A DNA stretch of 64,000 nucleotides from Micromonospora purpureochromogenes (GTDB lineage: Bacteria > Actinomycetota > Actinomycetes > Mycobacteriales > Micromonosporaceae), in NCBI RefSeq assembly GCF_900091515.1, contig NZ_LT607410.1:4092001-4156000 (forward strand), given 5' to 3'. Position 1 is the stretch's first letter; each line of letters begins with the position of its first letter. Below the pieces are notes generated by a model. That model was given only the letters and a program-made list of their open reading frames with translations. It ran no database searches and was not told the origin of the DNA. Of this stretch, positions 54,463 to 62,593 are shown in pieces. The position numbers and the translations under genes are program-made.

Positions 54463-55026
54463 TCAGCGGAACCGGTCGACCCGGACCCGGGTCTCGTCGG
54501 CCAGCCGGTAGCCGACGCCGTACACGGTGGTCACCAGCGGGGTGTCCGCGCCGAGCTTGGCGCGCAGCCGGCGCACGTGCACGTCCACGGTACGGGCCAC
54601 GGCGTGCTCGTAGCCCCAGACGCTGCCCAGCAGCTGAAGCCGGGTGAAGACCCGGTGCGGGTGCTCGGCGAGGAAGAGCAGCAGGTCGAACTCGATCCGG
54701 GTGAGCGGGATCTCCCGGTCGCCCTGCCGGACCACCCGGGAGCCGGCCAGGATCCGCAGCGTGTCGGGGTGCTGGTCGGCGGGGGCCGGCGCGGGCACGG
54801 CCGGGACCGCCCGTACCGGCACCGGTTCGGCCAGCCGGACCACGCCCTCCCCCGCCTCGGCCAGCTCGCCGAGCAGGTCGACCAGGCGGGCCAGCCGGGG
54901 CGTCAGCGGCGCGGCGGCCAGGTCCAGGGTGATGGTCAGCGTCGGGGCGGGCCGGGGCCGGGGCGGCCCGGGCCGGTCGGAGCGGCCCGGCGGGTGCGGG
55001 CGCGAGGTGATGGCGACGACGGACAT
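54463..55026 (-). CDS. Lone winged-helix regulator, paralogue
   Basis: The 187-aa protein repeats the architecture of its neighbour at 53574: N-terminal [20 protein letters not shown], then the OmpR-type domain [62 protein letters not shown] 55026 follows AGGAGG. The two lie in tandem on the same strand, 280 bases apart, and are clearly duplicates. It begins downstream of the cysteine dioxygenase-rhodanese pair and might regulate it. Confidence 0.88.
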   Translation of the reverse strand: MSVVAITSRPHPPGRSDRPGPPRPRPAPTLTITLDLAAAPLTPRLARLVDLLGELAEAGEGVVRLAEPVPVRAVPAVPAPAPADQHPDTLRILAGSRVVRQGDREIPLTRIEFDLLLFLAEHPHRVFTRLQLLGSVWGYEHAVARTVDVHVRRLRAKLGADTPLVTTVYGVGYRLADETRVRVDRFR

Positions 55027-55078
55027 CGGTGCCTCCTGAGATGACGGGTCGTCCGCCACGCCCGGTGGAGCGTGGCGG

Positions 55079-55573
55079 TCAGCGCGGCGCCCGGCCGGCG
55101 GTCACCGGGGGCGCGGTGGCCGGGGAGCCGGCCGGCGGGGTCGGGCCGAGCGCGGGCAGGCCGGCGATGCGCCAGGCGACGAAGCCGCCGACCACGTCGG
55201 TGGCCCGGTGCAGGCCGAGGTCCTGCAACGCGGCGGCGGCCAGTGAGGACGTGTAGCCCTCCTGACAGATCACGACGACCGGCAGGTCGTAGCCGACCGC
55301 GTGGGGCAGCCGGGCCGGGCAGCGCGGGTCGAGCCGCCACTCCAACACGTTGCGCTCGATGGCCAGCGCGCCCGGCACGGTGCCGTGCGCGGCCCGCTGG
55401 GCGGCCGGCCGGATGTCGACCAGCAGGGCCCCGGCACGGTACGCCAGGTGCGCCGCCTCGGGGTCGAGCCGGCGCAGCCGGGCGCGGGCGGCGGCGAGGA
55501 TCTCGTCGATGCCCCGGGATCCCGGTGGTGGCACCGGCGGGCTGTCGGTACTCGGGTGGTGCTGCTGCGGCAT
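55079..55573 (-). CDS. Rhodanese-like sulfurtransferase
   Basis: The 164-aa protein has a single rhodanese domain: [40 protein letters not shown] and the active-site loop [10 protein letters not shown] with Cys103. Such proteins carry a persulfide. It lies 53 bases after a cysteine dioxygenase-type gene on the same strand, so the two may act together in cysteine and sulfane-sulfur breakdown. ATG 55573 is chosen where GGAAGG and GAGG precede. Confidence 0.9.
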   Translation of the reverse strand: MPQQHHPSTDSPPVPPPGSRGIDEILAAARARLRRLDPEAAHLAYRAGALLVDIRPAAQRAAHGTVPGALAIERNVLEWRLDPRCPARLPHAVGYDLPVVVICQEGYTSSLAAAALQDLGLHRATDVVGGFVAWRIAGLPALGPTPPAGSPATAPPVTAGRAPR

Positions 55574-55626
55574 CCTCGCGGTCCTTCCAGGAACGAGCCG
55601 GCGGGTGGGTGTGGGGGCGGTGGGGG

Positions 55627-56076
55627 TCACCAGGCGACGCCGGCCTCGGCCACGTCGGCGACCCGCAGCCGGCCGGCGTCGAGCCGGTAGCGGGTCATCC
55701 GGCGCAGCGCGGGCCGGTAGACGTGGACGCTGACCGCGGGCTGGTGGGCGCGGTTGGTCACCACGTGCACGTGCCGCGGGCCGAACCGTCGCCCGGTCCC
55801 GGCGGCGAGGCGATGCCGGCGCAGCCGGGCACCGGACACCGTCTCCTCGGTGAGTTCACCGGCGACGACCAGGAAGGCGCCCGAGGAGCCGCCGTGGTCG
55901 TGCAGGTCGGTGCCCTGGCCGGGGAGCCAGCTCAACGCCCAGACCTCGTGCGTGTCGGTGCCGGCGAGCCGGGCGTACCAGCGCTCGACCGGGTCGAAGC
56001 GCAGCGGCACCGGCCAGCCGGCCGGGTCGGCGTACGAGGCGGCGACGGCGAGCAGGTCGGTGTGCGGGTCGGTCAT
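55627..56076 (-). CDS. Cysteine dioxygenase-type cupin
   Basis: The 149-aa cupin is a bacterial cysteine dioxygenase homologue: LPGQGTDLHDHGGSSGAF gives iron ligands His59 and His61, and RRFGPRHVHVVTN gives the third His (102 or 104). It would oxidise cysteine to its sulfinate, or a related thiol. A palindrome lies in its promoter. Rhodanese follows in the same direction. Length is shorter than mammalian CDO but normal for bacteria. Confidence 0.88.
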   Translation of the reverse strand: MTDPHTDLLAVAASYADPAGWPVPLRFDPVERWYARLAGTDTHEVWALSWLPGQGTDLHDHGGSSGAFLVVAGELTEETVSGARLRRHRLAAGTGRRFGPRHVHVVTNRAHQPAVSVHVYRPALRRMTRYRLDAGRLRVADVAEAGVAW

Positions 56077-56109
56077 GGCGGTCTCCCGTGGTGATGCGTC
56101 CGGCCACCA

Positions 56110-56131
56110 CTATAGGAGGCAAAGCCTATAG
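56110..56131 (-). promoter_or_regulatory. Palindrome in the cysteine dioxygenase promoter
   Basis: CTATAGG (56110-56116) and CCTATAG (56125-56131) form an inverted repeat. On the minus strand they supply TATAGG- and TATAGT-type -10 boxes 34-55 nt before the ATG, so a bound regulator would block initiation. Confidence 0.5.
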
Positions 56132-56181
56132 GTTTAGTAGGTAATACCGGATGCTGGGACGGGGACCGGATCCACCGGGGA

Positions 56182-56556
56182 TCAGCGCGAGACCGGCGGG
56201 TCCACCCGGTAGCCCGGCACCGAGGGCCAACGCACGGTCAGCACCACCGACGCCTGCTCGGCGTACCAGCAGTGGTCCACCCCGCGGCCCCACACCACGT
56301 AGTCGCCCGGCGTGCCCAGCACCACCGTCCGGTCCGGGAACTCCACCCGGAACCGGCCGCTGACCAGAACCAGCAGCGCGATCCGCCGCTCCCGGGTGGC
56401 CCACCGCGAGCGGGCCTCCCCCGGCGGGTGCACGCCCCACTTCACCTCGACCTCGGCGCTGTGCCGGGGATCGCCGGCGGGCATGAAGTGCCCGAGCAGC
56501 CAACCGGCGTTGGTGGCACCCTCCACACCCGCGTTGCCGACGTACACGTCGTCCAT
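56182..56556 (-). CDS. Small cupin-domain protein
   Basis: The 124-aa protein is a single cupin barrel: VEVKWGVHPPGEARSRWATR, IALLVLVSGRFRVEFPDR, VLGTPGDYVVWGRGVDHCWY. Only some of the usual metal His are present, so it may bind a ligand and not catalyse. ATG 56556 follows GGGAGGG. It stands alone. Confidence 0.8.
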   Translation of the reverse strand: MDDVYVGNAGVEGATNAGWLLGHFMPAGDPRHSAEVEVKWGVHPPGEARSRWATRERRIALLVLVSGRFRVEFPDRTVVLGTPGDYVVWGRGVDHCWYAEQASVVLTVRWPSVPGYRVDPPVSR

Positions 56557-56622
56557 GGCCCTCCCGTCGTGGGCAGGCAAGCTACCAGTCCGCCGGGCGC
56601 GGCGGCCGACTAGCCTGGACGG

Positions 56623-56829
56623 GTGACCGACGACCTGGACGCCGAGACGCTGGCCTTCGCCCATCGGATGTTCGACCTGGCCCGCGCCGGTCAGACCGAG
56701 GAGCTCAGCGGCCACGTCGAGGCCGGCCCGCCGGTGAACATGACCAACGACAGGGGCGACACCCTGCTCATCCTCGCCGCCTACCACGCCCACCCGGCGA
56801 CGGTGGCGGCCCTGCTCACCTCCCGCTGA
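56623..56829 (+). CDS. Ankyrin-repeat protein, apparently truncated
   Basis: The 68-aa product matches the N-terminal half of small actinobacterial ankyrin proteins: LDAETLAFAHRMFDLARAGQ, then GPPVNMTNDRGDTLLILAA and YHAHPATVAALLTSR, where it stops. Relatives continue with another one or two repeats and reach about 130 aa. The next gene begins 9 bases later, so the missing end was probably deleted. Confidence 0.7.
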   Translation: MTDDLDAETLAFAHRMFDLARAGQTEELSGHVEAGPPVNMTNDRGDTLLILAAYHAHPATVAALLTSR

Positions 56830-56838
56830 GGCGACACC

Positions 56839-57783
56839 ATGGACGATCCCGTACCGGAGCGGATGCGCACGGCGGCCGGCGCGCTGCTGGCCACGCTCGA
56901 CGAGCCGGCCCGCGCCGCCGCCGGGCACGCCTTCGACGACGAGGGCCGGCGGTGGCTGGAGTACCGGCCCCGGCCCCGCCCGGGGGTGTGCCTGGCCGAC
57001 CTGGACCGCGCCGGGCGCAAGGCGGCGCACCGGCTGCTGGCCACCGCGCTGAGCCCACCCGCGTACGCCCAGGCGATGACGGTGGTGGCGCTGGAGGAGG
57101 TGCTGGACCGGGCCGAGGAGTGGCGGCGCGGCCGGCACAGCGGCGACTACTGGGTGGCGCTCTACGGCGACCCGGCCCGCGACGACCGCTGGGCGTGGCG
57201 GTTCGAGGGGCACCACCTGTCGGTGAGCATGACGGTGGTCGACGACGAGGTCTCTCCCGCCCCGCTCTTCCTCGGCGCCAACCCGGCCACCGTCCGGCAC
57301 GCCGGACGGCCCGTCTCCCGCCCGCTCGGCATCGAGGAGGACCTCGGCCGGGAGTTGCTGGAAGCGATCGGGCCGGCCGGGCGGGCCGCCGCGATCATCG
57401 CCGACGAGGCCCCGGCGGACATCGTGAGCGCCACCCGACCGGCGGTCGACGGGCCACTCACCCCGCTGGGCGTGCCCGGCGACCGGCTCGGCGTCACCGG
57501 CCGCGCCCTGCTCGACCAGCTGGTGGCGCTCTACCTGGACCGGCTCCCCGGCGAGCTGGCGGTCCGCGAGGCGGACCGGCTCGCCGGCGGCGAGCTGCAC
57601 TTCGCCTGGGCCGGGTCGACCCGGCCGGGTGGGCGGCACTACTACCGGGTGCAGGGTGACGACCTGTTGATCGAGTACGACAACACCACCGAGGACGGCA
57701 ACCACGCGCACACGGTGCTGCGCCGCCCGGCCGGCGACTTCGGCGCGGACGTGCTCGCCGCCCACCACGCCCGCGCCCACTGA
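56839..57783 (+). CDS. DUF3500-family protein
   Basis: The 314-aa protein is DUF3500: [68 protein letters not shown] and [17 protein letters not shown]. The C-terminal His-rich NHAHTVLR may bind metal. Function is unknown. It follows the ankyrin fragment closely and is convergent with a methyltransferase gene. Confidence 0.92.
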   Translation: MDDPVPERMRTAAGALLATLDEPARAAAGHAFDDEGRRWLEYRPRPRPGVCLADLDRAGRKAAHRLLATALSPPAYAQAMTVVALEEVLDRAEEWRRGRHSGDYWVALYGDPARDDRWAWRFEGHHLSVSMTVVDDEVSPAPLFLGANPATVRHAGRPVSRPLGIEEDLGRELLEAIGPAGRAAAIIADEAPADIVSATRPAVDGPLTPLGVPGDRLGVTGRALLDQLVALYLDRLPGELAVREADRLAGGELHFAWAGSTRPGGRHYYRVQGDDLLIEYDNTTEDGNHAHTVLRRPAGDFGADVLAAHHARAH

Positions 57784-57789
57784 CGCCGG

Positions 57790-58548
57790 TCAGGCCGGCC
57801 GGACCGCCTCGATCAGGAACCGGCGGGCGTGGGCGACGAAGGCCCCCTCCGCGCGGATCCGCCGGTCCAGCGCGGCGAGCTGCGGCCGGTGCCGGTCCAC
57901 GTCGAAGCTCGGCGCCGTCCAGACGACCTTGCGCAGGAACCAGACCACCGCGCCGACGTCGTGAAAGACCGCCCGCAGGGTGGCCTGTTCGAGGCGGACC
58001 ACGGACAGGCCCGCGGCCCGGGCGGCGGCCACGGCCCGCTCCGGCTGCCGGCTGGTCGCCGGCGGCAGCGGGCCGAGGATCGCCTCGCTCAGCTCCCGCA
58101 TCGTGCCCGGGCCGATCTGCTGGGACAGGTACGCCGCGCCGGGGCGCAGCACCCGGGCGATCTCGGCCCAGCCGGTGGCGACCGGGTGCCGGCTGGTGAC
58201 GAGGTCGAAGGAGGCGTCCCGAAACGGCAGTCCGGACGCGGGGCCGACCTGGACGACGGTGGCGCCGACCCGGCGCAGCGTACGCCGGGCGACCGCCACG
58301 TTCGGCGGCCAGGCCTCGGTGGCGACTAGCAGCGGTGGCGGGGCGGGCGCCTCGGCCAGCACCTCTCCCCCGCCGGTGTCGACGTCCAGGGCGGCGGAGA
58401 CCGCCGCCAGCCGGGCCGCCACCAACCGGGCGTAGCCCCACGGCGGGCGTTCCTCGGTGGCCCGGCCGTCGAGCCAGGAGAAGTCCCAACCGTGCACGGG
58501 CGCGGCCGCCGCCTCGGCGACCAGTTCGGCGAAGGCCCGCTCTGCCAT
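57790..58548 (-). CDS. Class I SAM-dependent methyltransferase
   Basis: The 252-aa protein has a Rossmann-type methyltransferase core: [15 protein letters not shown] replaces the classic DxGx[21 protein letters not shown] is the acidic loop and post-motif, and [18 protein letters not shown] is motif III. The N-terminal lead ([20 protein letters not shown]) matches a common actinobacterial family. The substrate is unknown. ATG 58548. Confidence 0.85.
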   Translation of the reverse strand: MAERAFAELVAEAAAAPVHGWDFSWLDGRATEERPPWGYARLVAARLAAVSAALDVDTGGGEVLAEAPAPPPLLVATEAWPPNVAVARRTLRRVGATVVQVGPASGLPFRDASFDLVTSRHPVATGWAEIARVLRPGAAYLSQQIGPGTMRELSEAILGPLPPATSRQPERAVAAARAAGLSVVRLEQATLRAVFHDVGAVVWFLRKVVWTAPSFDVDRHRPQLAALDRRIRAEGAFVAHARRFLIEAVRPA

Positions 58549-58693
58549 CCGGCCACCCTGCCGGACCCGAGGGCTGGCCGACAACCGGATTCCGCCGGCC
58601 GCGTCGACTCCAGGTCGGGGAGTCGCCCCGCCGCCCCGGGGGGACACCGCCCCGTCGCCGACCTGGGCCGGTGGCCCGGCGCGGGCGGCGGGA

Positions 58694-59197
58694 TCAGGCG
58701 CGGGGGCGGATGATCTCCACGGTGGCGGCGGCGGGCACGCCCGCCAGGGCGTCGAAGCCGCCCGGCTCACGGCGGCCCGCGTCGAACTGGCGCATCAGGC
58801 GGGCGCCCAACCGGACCCCGACCGCACCGACGGCCAGGCCGACCAGCTCGGTGATCACCAGGACCGCGGTGGCGCCGCGCTGCGGCGCGTCGGCCCGGAT
58901 CAGGCAGGCCAGCAGGAACAGCGCGGCCATGCCGGCGTTGACCAGGTTGAAGGTGACCATGGTGCGGCGGGTCCGGCCGGCCCGGACGTCCCACAGGTCG
59001 ACCATGCCGGCCACCCCCGCGAGCGCGGCGGCGACCAGGGCGGCGACCGCCGTCCAGTAGCCGACCTCGCCGAGGAAGGCCGGCCCGCCGGCCACGTCGG
59101 CGAGGTCGAAGAGGACCGCGCTGACGAAGAGCCCGAACGGGAACGTCACCAGCATCGGTTGGATCGGATGCCCCTGCACCCGCAGCCGGCTCTCCAT
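58694..59197 (-). CDS. DUF2231-family membrane protein
   Basis: The 167-aa protein is DUF2231: RVQGHPIQPMLVTFPFGLFV with its HP-HP-like motif, four membrane helices (WTAVAALVAAALAGVAGMVD, LVNAGMAALFLLACLI, AVLVITELVGLAVGAVGV) and a short soluble tail. Many members have a His that may bind haem. ATG 59197 follows GGAGGAA. Confidence 0.9.
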   Translation of the reverse strand: MESRLRVQGHPIQPMLVTFPFGLFVSAVLFDLADVAGGPAFLGEVGYWTAVAALVAAALAGVAGMVDLWDVRAGRTRRTMVTFNLVNAGMAALFLLACLIRADAPQRGATAVLVITELVGLAVGAVGVRLGARLMRQFDAGRREPGGFDALAGVPAAATVEIIRPRA

Positions 59198-59274
59198 CGG
59201 TTCCTCCCCCAGGTTTCGTGTCAGCTCACGAAACCAGGGTGCTACCCGGCCACCAGTCCGGCGAAACGACGCGC

Positions 59275-60096
59275 TCAACCCTCCCGGGGACGCGACACCG
59301 TCGCGACCAGCCGCTCGGCCACCTCGCGCAGCGGGATGTCCAGCGAGGAGGCGGCGTTGCGCAGCACGTCGAGGGCCTCCGGCGCGGGGCACCCGCGCTG
59401 GGTCATGATCACCCCGACCGCCTGGCCCACGACGCCCTCCCCCAGCAGCGATTCGTCCAGCTCACCGGCGCGCTCGGCCTGCTTGACCCGGTCGCGCACC
59501 GCCGCCAGCAGCAGGCCGGCGTGCTCGGCGAGCAGCATCGCGGTGAGCTGGTGCCGGGTGGTGAAGGTGCCGGCGGAGTCGGTGTAGAGGTTGATCACTC
59601 CGATCGCCTGCTCGTCGACGTCGACCGGCGCGGAGATCACCCCGCGCACCCCGAGGCCCCGCGCCCGGGCCGTCCAGCCCGGCCAGCGCTCCTCGACGGC
59701 GAGGTCCGGGGCGAAGGTCATCTCCCGGCGGCCGATGGCGCTCATCGCCGGCGACTCCGGGCCGTGCCGCAGGTCGTCCAGCTCCGCCAGGCCGGGGTCG
59801 GAGGCGGCCACCCCGGCGGGCTCCCCGGCGCGCAGCGCGGTGAAGCCGCACCAGGTCACGTCCGGTACGGCGTCCCGGGCGATCCGCACCAGCCGGGCCA
59901 GCGCCTCGTCGAAGTTGTCGGCCGCGATCAGGCCGGCGGTCAGCTCGCGCAGCAGGCCGGCGGTCTCCAGCACGCCGAGGGTGTCGATCATCGGCTCCCG
60001 CATGTCCAGGTTCACCGGCGCACGGCCCCCGCGCGCCGACCGACCCCGTCGTCCGGCCCCATTGCCTGTCCCATCGTGTGATCTCCCCTGACTCAT
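59275..60096 (-). CDS. GAF-ANTAR protein
   Basis: The 273-aa protein has a GAF domain (residues 60-200, ARDAVPDVTWCGFTALRAGE, GVISAPVDVDEQAIGVINLY) followed by a C-terminal ANTAR RNA-binding domain (EGVVGQAVGVIMTQRGCPAPEA). ANTAR proteins act as antiterminators by binding paired hexaloop hairpins. No such double hairpin is obvious in this window. The first 30 residues are Arg/Gly-rich and the true start may be a later Met. Confidence 0.9.
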   Translation of the reverse strand: MSQGRSHDGTGNGAGRRGRSARGGRAPVNLDMREPMIDTLGVLETAGLLRELTAGLIAADNFDEALARLVRIARDAVPDVTWCGFTALRAGEPAGVAASDPGLAELDDLRHGPESPAMSAIGRREMTFAPDLAVEERWPGWTARARGLGVRGVISAPVDVDEQAIGVINLYTDSAGTFTTRHQLTAMLLAEHAGLLLAAVRDRVKQAERAGELDESLLGEGVVGQAVGVIMTQRGCPAPEALDVLRNAASSLDIPLREVAERLVATVSRPREG

Positions 60097-60191
60097 GAGC
60101 CCCGGGCTTCTACCCTCGCAAACCAGGATCGAAACCGCGTAAAGGGGACCTCCCGGCGTGGACCCGCGCCGGAAGGGACCCCGGTGACCGC

Positions 60192-62483
60192 TCAGCGCGC
60201 GGCGGAGAGCCGCCGGCCGATCGAGGCGATCAGCCGGTCCAGCTCAGAGCCGAACGGGTTGTCGTGGACCAGGTACGTCCAGGTGGCGGTCGGCCGCACC
60301 AGCTTGGCGGCGTCCGGCTCCCAGTCGGCGTCGAACTCGGTCTCGGTGAAGGTGGCGATGGTGCGGGTCTCGATCTCGGGGACGAGGTTGTTGAACGCCG
60401 GCACCGCCGACCGGTGGAACTCGTCCAGCGGGTCGAGGCGGCCCAGCGCCCGCAGGTGCACGCCCTCGCGGACCTCGGAGAGCTCGGCCAGGTGCTCGGC
60501 CCAGAGCCGGTCGAGGTGGTAGAGGGCGATCGACCGGGCCACCCGGGCGAGCAGGTCCTCGTCCATCTCGCCGGCCTTGTCCGGCACCCGGTCGAGCAGC
60601 ATCAGCGCGGCCACGTCGCTGGTGAGCAGCCGCTCGCGGCGCTCCGCCAGCGCCTTGCGCTGCTGCTCGATCACCACGCTGTACCGCCAGGTGTTGCGGT
60701 GGATCTCGTGGTTGACGCCCTCGGCCACCCGCTGGGCGTGCTCCACGGCGTAGTCCACCTGCTCGTCGGTGACCAGGCCGTCGGCGTTCATCCGCGGCGA
60801 GGCCGGCACGATGTCGCCGGCGTGCCGGACCACCAGGTCGTCCTCCAGGCTGACGAAGAAGACCGAACCACCCGGGTCGCCCTGCCGGCCGGCCCGGCCG
60901 CGCAGCTGGTCGTCGACCCGGCGGCTGTCGTGCCGGCCGCTGCCGATCACGTACAGGCCGCCCAGCTCGGCCACCCGGTCCCGGTCGCTCTGGTCGCTGC
61001 CGCCGAGGCGGATGTCCACGCCCCGGCCGGCCATCTGGGTGGAGACGGTGACCGCGCCGTACGCGCCCGCCTCGGCGATGATCGCCGCCTCCTCGTCGTC
61101 GTTCTTCGCGTTCAGCACGACGCAGGGCACCCCGGCGGCGTGCAGGCCGGCGGCCAGCCCCTCGGACTCCTTGACGTCCAGGGTGCCGACCAGCACCGGC
61201 CGGCCGGCGCGGTGGCAGCGCGTGATCTCGTCGATCAGCGCCTCCTCCTTCTCCGCCCGGGTGGCGTAGATGCGGTCCGGCTCGTCCTCCCGCACGCAGG
61301 GGGTGTTCGGCGGGATCACCGCCACCTCGAGGCCGAAGAACTCGCGCAGCTGGTCGCCGACGAGCACGGCGGTGGCAGTCATCCCGCAGACGGTCGGGTA
61401 GAGCGCGACGTACGCCTGCACGGCGACGGTGCCCAGCACCTCGCCCTCGGCCGTGGCGTCCAGGCCCTCCTTGGCCTCGACCGCCGCCTGCAGGCCGTCC
61501 GGCCAGCGGCGGCGCTGGGCCACCCGGCCGCGCATCTCGTCGATCAGCTCGACCGAGCCGTCCCGGACGATGTAGTCCACGTCACGGTGCAGCAGGGCGT
61601 GCGCGTGCAGCGCCACGTTGACCGCCGAGAGCTGCCCGACGTGCTCGGTGTCGTACAGGTCGATGCCGCCGAGCTTGGCCTCGACGGTGGCCAGGCCGGC
61701 GGCGGTGAACGCCACGCTGCGGCCGTCCTCGGCGACGGTGTAGTGCTTGCCCTTGCGCAGGCCGCGCACCAGCGCCGCGGCGGCGTGCGCCGGGTCCTGC
61801 TCGCCGGCGACCGCGCCGGCGAGCACCATCGGCACCCGGGCCTCGTCGATCAGGATGGAGTCGGCCTCGTCCACGATCGCGGTCTTCAGCGGCGGCTGGA
61901 CCCGGTCGGCGAGGTCGGTGACGAGCTGGTCGCGGAGGAAGTCGAAACCGGCCTCGCTGACCGCGACGTAGGTTACGTCGCAGGCGTACGCGGCGCGCCG
62001 CTCCTCGGGGGTGGAGGCCTCGTTGACCCAGCCCACGCTCAGCCCGAGCAGCCGGTAGACCGGCGCCATCCACTCGGCGTCGCGGCGGGCCAGGTAGTCG
62101 TTGACGGTGAGCACGTGCACCGGCCCGTTGCCCAGCCGGACGTGCCCGTACGCGGCGATGGTGGCGGTGAGCGTCTTGCCCTCACCGGTGGCCATCTCGG
62201 CGACCTTGCCCGACAGCAGCGCCATCGCTCCGAGCAGCTGCACGTCGTACGGCCGCTGGTCCAGCCCGCGGCGGGCGGCCTCGCGGCCGATCGCGCAGAT
62301 CTCGGCGTACTCGGTGGCGGTGCCGGCGGCCTCGGTCAGCTCGGCGTCGTCGAGGGCGGACAGCTCGTCCTCGCGCGCGGCGATCTGCGGCAGCAACTTC
62401 TCCAGCGGGGCCAGGTCGACCGTCGTCCCCGGGCGCTGGAGGAACCGCCGGAACCTGCTCTTCAACCGTTGCGACACACCCAT
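60192..62483 (-). CDS. secA2: Accessory secretion ATPase SecA2
   Basis: The 763-aa ATPase has SecA architecture but is much shorter than SecA1 (about 950 aa) and lacks the C-terminal zinc tail. Walker A is MATGEGKT, DEAD-like IVDEADSILIDEARVP, and motifs V and VI are STQMAGRGVDIRLGG and DQLRGRAGRQGDPG. The N-terminal basic helix is RLKSRFRRFLQ. SecA2 exports a small set of proteins in actinobacteria. ATG 62483 is preferred to TTG 62492; TACCGT lies 8 nt upstream. Confidence 0.95.
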   Translation of the reverse strand: MGVSQRLKSRFRRFLQRPGTTVDLAPLEKLLPQIAAREDELSALDDAELTEAAGTATEYAEICAIGREAARRGLDQRPYDVQLLGAMALLSGKVAEMATGEGKTLTATIAAYGHVRLGNGPVHVLTVNDYLARRDAEWMAPVYRLLGLSVGWVNEASTPEERRAAYACDVTYVAVSEAGFDFLRDQLVTDLADRVQPPLKTAIVDEADSILIDEARVPMVLAGAVAGEQDPAHAAAALVRGLRKGKHYTVAEDGRSVAFTAAGLATVEAKLGGIDLYDTEHVGQLSAVNVALHAHALLHRDVDYIVRDGSVELIDEMRGRVAQRRRWPDGLQAAVEAKEGLDATAEGEVLGTVAVQAYVALYPTVCGMTATAVLVGDQLREFFGLEVAVIPPNTPCVREDEPDRIYATRAEKEEALIDEITRCHRAGRPVLVGTLDVKESEGLAAGLHAAGVPCVVLNAKNDDEEAAIIAEAGAYGAVTVSTQMAGRGVDIRLGGSDQSDRDRVAELGGLYVIGSGRHDSRRVDDQLRGRAGRQGDPGGSVFFVSLEDDLVVRHAGDIVPASPRMNADGLVTDEQVDYAVEHAQRVAEGVNHEIHRNTWRYSVVIEQQRKALAERRERLLTSDVAALMLLDRVPDKAGEMDEDLLARVARSIALYHLDRLWAEHLAELSEVREGVHLRALGRLDPLDEFHRSAVPAFNNLVPEIETRTIATFTETEFDADWEPDAAKLVRPTATWTYLVHDNPFGSELDRLIASIGRRLSAAR

Positions 62484-62593
62484 GAGCGGCAACGGTACGC
62501 GAACCGGCCGGGCCGGCGCTGCCCGGCTCGTCCGGGGCGTCCCGGGTGTCCCCGTCCCGGCACGTCCGGGCAGGTCAGGGGCGGCGGGTCGGG

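Noticed and set aside
60117..60191. Terminator after secA2
   Set aside because: A GGGGACC...GGGACCCC pairing exists but has several mismatches, so it was not listed.
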